A DNA stretch of 64,000 bases. Source: Serratia liquefaciens ATCC 27592 (lineage in GTDB: Bacteria; Pseudomonadota; Gammaproteobacteria; Enterobacterales; Enterobacteriaceae). The translations under genes were made by a program, and so were the position numbers. The stretch covers positions 3,596,001-3,660,000 of the forward strand of contig NC_021741.1 in NCBI RefSeq assembly GCF_000422085.1. The letters are read 5' to 3'. Positions 58,510 through 64,000 of the stretch are shown here, piece by piece. Each line of letters begins with the position of its first letter. The stretch's first letter is position 1. The notes below the pieces were generated by a model. It was not told where the DNA came from. It was given only the letters and a program-made list of their open reading frames with translations, and ran no database searches.

Positions 58510-59049
58510 TTATTTACCGGCCCTGAACTCGCTCGCCAACAGCCCGAACTGCCAGTCATCGCGCCATTGCCCCGCCAGCCGGTAGTTATCGCGCAACGTC
58601 CCCTCGAGCAAGAAACCGCATGACTCCAGCAGTCGGCGCGAGGCGATATTACCTTCGGTCACGGTGGCCGTCAGCTTATGAAAATCGCAGGCGTTAAAAC
58701 CGAAATCCAGTACCGCCCGCAACGACTCCTTGCCGTAGCCCTTGCCCTGCCCGGACGGCAAACTGCCATAGCCCACTTCCGCCTGTTGGTAAGGTAACCA
58801 CTGCGGACGAAAACCGGTCATCCCTACCACTTCTCCACTGGCCTTTTCTCGCATTACCAGGCACAACCACTGCTCCCCATATTTGTCCCAGACAGGGAGT
58901 CTGGCTTCAAAGCGCGTGCGAATTTCTTCTTCACTGAGCGGATCGGCGATATAACGAATCACCTCGGGATCCTGATACAAGCGCAGAAACAGCGGCCAAT
59001 CGTTGGCCGTTATCGACTGCAGGGTCAAACGTTCAGTGACCAGTTTCAT
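58510..59049 (-). CDS. GNAT acetyltransferase, RimJ/RimL type
   Basis: The protein has 179 residues with a single GNAT fold: LVTERLTLQSITANDWPLF at the start, the acetyl-CoA loop in SLPSGQGKGYGKESLRAVLDFGF, and the C-terminal ENIASRRLLESCGFLLEGTLRDNYRL-like segment. Relatives acetylate ribosomal protein N-termini, polyamines or antibiotics; the substrate here is unknown. It is divergent from ybiU with a 169-bp gap. Confidence 0.88.
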   Translation of the reverse strand: MKLVTERLTLQSITANDWPLFLRLYQDPEVIRYIADPLSEEEIRTRFEARLPVWDKYGEQWLCLVMREKASGEVVGMTGFRPQWLPYQQAEVGYGSLPSGQGKGYGKESLRAVLDFGFNACDFHKLTATVTEGNIASRRLLESCGFLLEGTLRDNYRLAGQWRDDWQFGLLASEFRAGK

Positions 59050-59218
59050 CTAAAATCTCCGAAAAACGAAAATGAGGAAGTTACGAATGAAAGATATCCC
59101 TTTATTTTCCTCTATTAAATTCAGATAATCATTAACGTCAAAACAACAAAACCATAACGCCTTACCCGGTCCCCTACAACCGTCCGTCGTTGCCCAGCGG
59201 CAGCGCGAGGAGAACACC

Positions 59219-60463
59219 ATGGCTTCCTTACTGATTGACGATATTCCCAGCGCCATTACTGCCGTTAAACGGCAATTGCGACAGGCTTTGCCAAATTACC
59301 GCGAAACCTTTCTGGCGCTGGAAGACAACATCCGCCAGCAGGTTGAACAAATTCGCCAGGAACTGGCCGCCGGTCAGAACCCGGTGCCGCAAATCGATGC
59401 CGAAGATATTCTGCAGCAACGCGTCAGCGAGCAGCAAAAAGCCTTGATCAAACAGCGTGGTGCCTGCGCCATCCGCGGCGTGTTTCCTCGCGATAAAGCC
59501 GAAGCCTGGAACCGGGAAGTTGGCAACTACCTTGAGCGCAACAACTTCGTTGAACGCCTGAAAGGCGCTGCCGAAGATAACTACTTCGGTAAACTGGCCG
59601 CCAGCAAACCGCAAATCTACGGTATTTACTGGTCAAAACCGCAGGTGGAAGCACGTCAGGACGCGCGCATGCACGCTGTGCAGGTGTTCCTCAACAGCCT
59701 GTGGGAAACCGAGAGTAACGGCAAACAGCACTTTGACCCGACGCGCGTTACCACCTATGCCGATCGCACCCGCCGCCGTCCGCCAAACTCCTCTTCGCTC
59801 GGCCTGTCGCCGCACGTCGACAGCGGCACCATCGAACGCTGGCTGGATGAGAATTTCCGTTACGTCTATCGTCACGTGTTCTCAGGCAACTGGCAGGCTT
59901 ACGATCCCTTTGCCGCCGATGGTCGCACCGAAGTACGTGAAATCGCGTCACCAGCGGTGTGTTCGATGTTCCGCACCTTCCAGGGCTGGACAGCATTAAC
60001 GCCGCAGCGCACCCAGGCCGGCACGCTGAACCTGGTGCCGATTGCCAACGCCATGGCCTACGTGTTGCTGCGTGCGCTGCAGGATGACGTCGCGGATGAC
60101 GATCTGTGCGATGCCGCACCAGGCCGAGCGCTGTCGATCTCCGAAAAATGGCATCCCCTTTTATTAAGTGGGATTTCCCCTATTCCCGATTTGGAACCGG
60201 GCGACACGGTGTTCTGGCACTGCGACGTGATCCATGCGGTGGAAAACGAACATAACGGCGAGTTCGACAGTAACGTGATGTATATCGCCGCCGCACCGGG
60301 CTGCGAGAAGAACGACGCTTACCTGCAACGCCAACTGCCCAGTTTTATGAGCGGCAAAACACCGCCGGACTTCGCCCCCGATGATTTCGAGGTGGATTTC
60401 GACGGGCGCGCCACGGTCGACCTGCTGACCCCACTCGGCAAAGAACAGTTAGGCATCAAATAA
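59219..60463 (+). CDS. ybiU: YbiU, DUF1479 family (2OG-Fe(II) oxygenase-like)
   Basis: The protein has 414 residues (E. coli YbiU 421). The double-stranded beta-helix has [13 protein letters not shown] with a His-x-Asp iron motif and a later His in [15 protein letters not shown], fitting a 2-His-1-carboxylate site. The substrate is unknown. The ATG at 59219 follows GCGAGGAGAAC. Confidence 0.88.
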   Translation: MASLLIDDIPSAITAVKRQLRQALPNYRETFLALEDNIRQQVEQIRQELAAGQNPVPQIDAEDILQQRVSEQQKALIKQRGACAIRGVFPRDKAEAWNREVGNYLERNNFVERLKGAAEDNYFGKLAASKPQIYGIYWSKPQVEARQDARMHAVQVFLNSLWETESNGKQHFDPTRVTTYADRTRRRPPNSSSLGLSPHVDSGTIERWLDENFRYVYRHVFSGNWQAYDPFAADGRTEVREIASPAVCSMFRTFQGWTALTPQRTQAGTLNLVPIANAMAYVLLRALQDDVADDDLCDAAPGRALSISEKWHPLLLSGISPIPDLEPGDTVFWHCDVIHAVENEHNGEFDSNVMYIAAAPGCEKNDAYLQRQLPSFMSGKTPPDFAPDDFEVDFDGRATVDLLTPLGKEQLGIK

Positions 60464-60491
60464 CCGCGTCCCCGTGGTGCGCCGCCGGCCG

Positions 60492-60519
60492 CCACGGGGC
60501 CAATCCGCTGTGATATACT
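60492..60519 (+). promoter_or_regulatory. Candidate extended -10 promoter of ypdAB
   Basis: TGATATACT at 60511-60519 is an extended -10 (TGn-TATACT), 34 bp before the ypdA GTG. No -35 is visible. A GC-rich hairpin (60470-60477 with 60492-60499), probably the ybiU terminator, lies just upstream. Confidence 0.5.
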
Positions 60520-60553
60520 CCGCCCTATCTTTCCGCCGCAGCGAGAGCCCGTC

Positions 60554-62263
60554 GTGCACCCTTTTTTTGAAATGCTGTTAGCGGTATTCGATCGCGCAGC
60601 GCTGATGCTGATCTGCCTGTTTTTCCTCACCCGCACCCGGTTGTTCCGCCAGTTGCTGCAAAAAGAGGACCATACGCCGCTTGAACTGGGCATGGTCACC
60701 GCCATTTTCTCGCTGTTTGCGCTGTTCAGCACCTATTCAGGCGTCAACGTGGAAGGCTCGCTGGTCAACGTGCGGGTGATCGCCATCATGGCCGGCGGCA
60801 TCCTGTTCGGCCCCTGGGTAGGGATAGTCACGGGGATTATCGCCGGGGTGCACCGCTACCTGATTGATATCGACGGTATCACCTCGGTTCCCTGTCTGAT
60901 CACCAGCATCATTGCCGGTATCAGCGCCGGCTATATCAACCTGAAGGTAAAGAAAGAGCAGCGTTGGCGCGCCGGGATCGTCGGCGGCATGCTGTGCGAA
61001 TGCCTGACCATGCTGTTGATCGTGCTGTGGGCCAAGCCGACCGAGCTGGGGCTGGATATTGTCTCCAAAATCGCCCTGCCGATGATCCTCGGCACGGTGT
61101 GCATCGGCCTGATCGTGCTGCTGGTGCAGAGCGTGGAAGACGAAAAAGAAGTGATTGCCGCGCGGCAAGCCAAGCTGGCGCTGGATATTGCCCGCAAAAC
61201 GCTGCCCTATTTCCGTAATATCAACAGCGAAACGCTGGCCACCATTTGCGACATCATTCGTCATGACATTCAGGCCGATGCGGTGGCCATCACGGATACC
61301 CACCAGGTGCTGGCCTACGTCGGCGTGGGCGAAGAGGCATACCCCATTGGGCGTGAAGGGCTGAGTCGCGTCACCCGCGAAAGCATCCGGCACGGCAAGA
61401 TCATCATCAAAAATAACCTGGAAAACCCGGCCACGCCGCAGATCCACTCGCAGTTGGTGATCCCGCTGTGGGAAAAGGGAGAAGTGACCGGCGCGCTGAA
61501 AATTTACTACTGCCACGCCCACCAGATCACCAATACGCTGAAGGTGATGGCGGTCGGTCTGTCGCAGATCATCTCCACCCAAATGGAGGTCTCGCGTATT
61601 GAGCATCTGCGTCAAATGGCGGACAAGGCTGAAATGCGCGCCCTGCAGAGCAAGATTAATCCTCATTTCCTGTTCAACGCCCTGAACGCCATTTCGTCCT
61701 CGATCCGCATCAATCCGGACACCGCTCGTCAGCTGATTATCAACCTGTCGCGCTACCTGCGTTATAATTTGGAGCTGAACGACGAGTTGATCGACATCCG
61801 CAAGGAACTGCATCAAATTCAAGATTACATCGCCATCGAACAGGCGCGTTTCGGCGCCAAGCTGACGGTGATCTATGATATCGATGACGACATCTCGGTG
61901 CGTATTCCCAGCCTGCTGATCCAGCCGCTGGTCGAGAACGCCATTGTGCACGGCATTCAACCGTGCAAGGGCAAAGGGGTAGTGGTGATTGCGGTGAAAG
62001 ATCAGGGCGATCGGGTCAGGATTTCGGTCAAAGATACCGGTCACGGTATCGACCCGCAGGTCATCGAACGCGTCGCCCGCAATGAGATGCCTGGGCACAA
62101 TATCGGCCTGCTGAACGTGCATCATCGCGTCTCCCTGCTGTACGGCGAAGGGTTGCGAATTCGTCGTCTGGAGCCCGGCACCGAGATTGCCTTTTACATC
62201 AGCAAAAACGGCGGCAAACTGCCGGTGGATAACAGCGCGCTGCCAGCCGGAGAGCCATCATGA
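60554..62263 (+). CDS. ypdA: YpdA, LytS-family pyruvate-sensing histidine kinase
   Basis: The protein has 569 residues (E. coli 565). It has a 5TM-LytS sensor with six or seven membrane helices over residues 1-200 ([27 protein letters not shown]), a GAF domain at about 220-345, the His phosphorylation region [21 protein letters not shown] (near residue 370), and an HATPase with [17 protein letters not shown] and DTGHGIDPQ. It responds to extracellular pyruvate and signals through YpdB. The start is GTG at 60554, as the E. coli-like N-terminus requires. It overlaps ypdB by 4 bp. Confidence 0.95.
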   Translation: MHPFFEMLLAVFDRAALMLICLFFLTRTRLFRQLLQKEDHTPLELGMVTAIFSLFALFSTYSGVNVEGSLVNVRVIAIMAGGILFGPWVGIVTGIIAGVHRYLIDIDGITSVPCLITSIIAGISAGYINLKVKKEQRWRAGIVGGMLCECLTMLLIVLWAKPTELGLDIVSKIALPMILGTVCIGLIVLLVQSVEDEKEVIAARQAKLALDIARKTLPYFRNINSETLATICDIIRHDIQADAVAITDTHQVLAYVGVGEEAYPIGREGLSRVTRESIRHGKIIIKNNLENPATPQIHSQLVIPLWEKGEVTGALKIYYCHAHQITNTLKVMAVGLSQIISTQMEVSRIEHLRQMADKAEMRALQSKINPHFLFNALNAISSSIRINPDTARQLIINLSRYLRYNLELNDELIDIRKELHQIQDYIAIEQARFGAKLTVIYDIDDDISVRIPSLLIQPLVENAIVHGIQPCKGKGVVVIAVKDQGDRVRISVKDTGHGIDPQVIERVARNEMPGHNIGLLNVHHRVSLLYGEGLRIRRLEPGTEIAFYISKNGGKLPVDNSALPAGEPS

Positions 62264-62994
62264 AAGCCATCATTGTCGAAGACGAGTTTCTCGCTCAGGA
62301 GGAGCTCAGTTATCTGATCAAGAAACACAGCAATATCGTCATCGAAGCCACCTTCGATGACGGGCTGGACGTGCTGAAATACCTGCAAAACCATCAGGTA
62401 GACGCCATTTTCCTCGACATCAATATTCCGTCATTGGACGGCGTACTGCTGGCGCAAAACATCAGCAAATTTGCGCACCGGCCTTCCATAGTGTTTATCA
62501 CCGCCTATAAAGAACATGCGGTGGAAGCGTTCGAAATCGAAGCGTTTGACTACATCCTCAAGCCCTATCACGAGGCACGCATCGTCACCATGCTGCAAAA
62601 GCTGGAGGCGCTGCATAACCGCCCGGCCAACCTGCCGGAACAGGCCAGCGCACCGAACCGCAGCAGCCACAGCATTAACCTGATCAAAGACGAGCGGATT
62701 ATCGTTACCGACATCAACGACATTTACTATGCCGCCGCCGATGAGAAAGTGACGCGGGTTTACACCCGGCGCGAAGAGTTTGTGATGCCGATGAACATCA
62801 CCGAATTTTACGGCCGCCTGCCCGAGGAGCATTTCTTCCGCTGCCACCGTTCCTACTGCGTCAACCTGTCAAAAATTCGCGAGATCGTCCCTTGGTTCAA
62901 TAACACCTATATTCTGCGGCTGAGCGACCTCGATTTTGAAGTGCCGGTCAGCCGCAGCAAGGTCAAAGAGTTTCGCAAGCTGATGCGCCTGTAA
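62260..62994 (+). CDS. ypdB: YpdB, LytTR response regulator
   Basis: The protein has 244 residues. The receiver domain (1-120) has the acidic pocket VEDEF, the phosphoacceptor Asp53 in [12 protein letters not shown], and the switch Lys in DYILKPYHE. The LytTR DNA-binding domain (about 137-242) has [15 protein letters not shown] and [15 protein letters not shown]. In E. coli YpdB activates yhjX, and the matching transporter gene lies 740 bp downstream here. Its start ATG overlaps the ypdA stop (ATGA). Confidence 0.96.
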   Translation: MKAIIVEDEFLAQEELSYLIKKHSNIVIEATFDDGLDVLKYLQNHQVDAIFLDINIPSLDGVLLAQNISKFAHRPSIVFITAYKEHAVEAFEIEAFDYILKPYHEARIVTMLQKLEALHNRPANLPEQASAPNRSSHSINLIKDERIIVTDINDIYYAAADEKVTRVYTRREEFVMPMNITEFYGRLPEEHFFRCHRSYCVNLSKIREIVPWFNNTYILRLSDLDFEVPVSRSKVKEFRKLMRL

Positions 62995-63004
62995 TCGCCA
63001 GCGG

Positions 63005-63337
63005 TTACCAGCGTGGCCCCGGCCCGTAGTAATAACCTGGCGGTGGCGGAGGCGGCATGCGGTAATGCGGGCGATCGCGCCATTCGCGCCGTGGCGGACC
63101 GTAATAGATCACCCGCGGTGGTGGGCCATAGTAATAGCCACGCGGACGTTCATAGCCACGATGTTCAGCCCACCAACGTGGATCGCGCCAGCGACCGCCG
63201 TCCCAATAGTGACCGCGATTATCGCGATCGCCGATATGCAACGAAAGCCCCGGCACATTCACACCGATGGACACGTCCGCATGGCTCACCAACGGCAGCG
63301 ACAGCAGTGCGGCCAGTAACAACACTGTTTTTTTCAT
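63005..63337 (-). CDS. DUF2502 family periplasmic protein
   Basis: The protein has 110 residues. The signal peptide ends at LVSHA before DVSIGVNVPGLSLHIGDRDNRGHYWDGGRWRDPRWW, the DUF2502 signature. The rest is a Pro/Tyr/Gly/Arg repeat (YYYGPPPRVIYYGPPRREW) ending PGYYYGPGPRW. Related E. coli protein YpeC is near this region too. The function is unknown. The ATG at 63337 follows AGGAGTCG. It is convergent with ypdB, with only 10 bp between stops. Confidence 0.85.
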   Translation of the reverse strand: MKKTVLLLAALLSLPLVSHADVSIGVNVPGLSLHIGDRDNRGHYWDGGRWRDPRWWAEHRGYERPRGYYYGPPPRVIYYGPPRREWRDRPHYRMPPPPPPGYYYGPGPRW

Positions 63338-63498
63338 CTTAACGACTCCTGCAAAGCGGAACCCGTCCGTTCACCGCTAACATAGGCCTGTGCCCGCCGC
63401 CGCTCTATAGGAACAGTGCCCATTTACGCCTTTCGCACACATCCTTCACAATTTACCCACAATCTTGCACCGATGATTTACAATAAATCGCTGATATT

Positions 63499-63514
63499 CT
63501 TGATGTAGATCACG
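63499..63514. promoter_or_regulatory. CRP-like site upstream of the YhjX-like gene
   Basis: CTTGA-TGTAGA-TCACG matches seven of ten consensus positions, with a strong right half. It lies just upstream of the YpdB-like box array, and E. coli yhjX is under CRP control. Confidence 0.45.
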
Positions 63515-63524
63515 TGGCATCAGC

Positions 63525-63606
63525 TGCATTTCATCCCCTTTTACCCCCTAAAACGGCAACTCATGCGCTGCCAGATGCATTTCATTCCTTCCCTTGTGCA
63601 ACTCAT
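63525..63606 (+). promoter_or_regulatory. Array of four YpdB-like boxes
   Basis: Boxes are TGCATTTCAT (63525-63534), GGCAACTCAT (63555-63564), TGCATTTCAT (63576-63585) and TGCAACTCAT (63597-63606). The last three repeat every 21 bp, that is with 11-bp spacers. E. coli YpdB recognises tandem GGCATTTCAT-like motifs with an 11-bp spacer upstream of yhjX, so this is a likely YpdB operator in extended form. Confidence 0.75.
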
Positions 63607-63639
63607 TCCCGATCCGCCGCCGAGTGGTACTACCAGCCA

Positions 63640-63645
63640 TATAAT
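63640..63645 (+). promoter_or_regulatory. -10 box of the YhjX-like gene
   Basis: A perfect TATAAT lies 33 bp after the last YpdB-like box. No -35 box is present at the right distance, as expected for an activator-dependent promoter; the start codon follows 89 bp later. Confidence 0.6.
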
Positions 63646-63734
63646 ATGCCCATACCGCGGGGCTACAGACGCTACCGCAAATTCTCGCCAACGGCTGACC
63701 GCCCGGCAATACACACACAGGAAGGAGACCGGCC

Positions 63735-64000
63735 ATGAACACTAAACCGGTAAATCGCAGCTTAATCGTTCTGGGCACCATCATCTGCCAGATGGGTCTC
63801 GGCACTATCTATACCTGGAGCCTGTTCAACCAGCCGCTGGTCGACAAGTTCCACTGGGGCCTCGGTGACGTCGCCACCACCTTCTCCATCACCAGCTTCT
63901 TCCTGGCCTTCGCCACCCTGTTTGCCGGCAAACTACAGGAACGCTTCGGCATCCGTAACCTGACGCTGTTCTCCGGTATCCTGGTAGGTCTGGGGCTGAT
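63735..64000 (+). CDS. YhjX-like MFS transporter (OFA family), 3' end outside the window
   Basis: The first 88 residues are visible. They show a cytoplasmic start, a first membrane helix (LIVLGTIICQMGLGTIYTWSLFN), a second (TFSITSFFLAFATLFAGKLQERFGIR) and the start of a third. The IYTWSLFN and GKLQERFGI blocks match YhjX and other oxalate/formate antiporter-family proteins. In E. coli yhjX is strongly induced by pyruvate through YpdAB. GAAGGAG lies eight bases upstream of the ATG. Linkage to ypdAB and the box array argue for a functional pyruvate-response partner. Confidence 0.8.
   Translation, partial: MNTKPVNRSLIVLGTIICQMGLGTIYTWSLFNQPLVDKFHWGLGDVATTFSITSFFLAFATLFAGKLQERFGIRNLTLFSGILVGLGL

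Noticed and set aside
60737..62125. A 462-codon open frame on the minus strand inside ypdA
   Set aside because: It is fully antisense to a well-conserved kinase, is rich in His/Asp/Arg of the type produced by reading GC-rich genes backwards, and has no ribosome binding site or family signature.
1..64000. CRISPR array or insertion sequence
   Set aside because: No evenly spaced short repeats with unique spacers and no transposase gene were seen; the only dispersed repeats are the four ERIC elements.

Overview
The window looks like chromosome from a Serratia-type member of the Enterobacterales. It keeps the E. coli gene order flk, fabB, mnmC, yfcL, epmC, yfcA, mepA, aroC, prmB, smrB, sixA, fadJ, fadI, yfcZ, fadL, mlaA, yfdC, argW, then ypdK, alaC, ypdA, ypdB. 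It also carries ERIC repeats, and all proteins are close to enterobacterial families. The genus is an inference from gene order and sequence style; no database search was possible.

Layout. 1-600: end of an scs copper-tolerance locus (scsA and the 5' part of scsB). 758-1934: an ERIC element and the flagellar regulator flk. 2030-8733: a rhodanese and a divergent MocR regulator, a secreted EEP-type phosphodiesterase, peptidase T, the YbiR permease and an ApbE flavin transferase. 8780-15428: a Cu(I)/Ag(I) efflux operon cusFCBA headed by a Cys/Met/His-rich small protein; its CusB carries an extra CusF-like tail. 15633-26209: fabB with overlapping-range FabR and FadR operators, then the prmB-to-yfcL block, with three 127-bp ERIC copies lodged between its genes. 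26210-31903: fatty-acid uptake and anaerobic beta-oxidation (fadIJ, fadL) with FadR operators. 32020-39881: mlaA and the complete cytochrome c maturation cluster ccmABCDEFGHI. 40133-41266: yfdC and tRNA-Arg(CCU).

The interval from argW to ypdK (41267-56372) is the accessory part. It holds a complete type I-B-like restriction-modification operon hsdR-hsdM-hsdS, followed without a break by a gene joining a PD-(D/E)XK (DUF91/NucS-like) nuclease domain to a PUA/EVE-like domain. After it come yaiL, a DsdC-like LysR regulator without dsdXA, an EamA exporter, unknown small proteins, a porin, mltB, an orphan HicB and a 31-residue membrane ORF. No integrase, transposase or att repeat was found.

56373-64000 returns to conserved order: ypdK, cytochrome b561, alaC, a GNAT acetyltransferase, ybiU, the pyruvate-sensing ypdAB two-component pair, a DUF2502 protein, and the start of a YhjX-like MFS transporter. 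In E. coli yhjX is the target of YpdB but lies far away. Here it sits beside ypdAB and is preceded by a tandem array of boxes resembling the YpdB site, so sensor, regulator and target appear to form one local pyruvate module. Lipid metabolism is the other regulatory theme: fabB, fadIJ and fadL each have a FadR-like operator.
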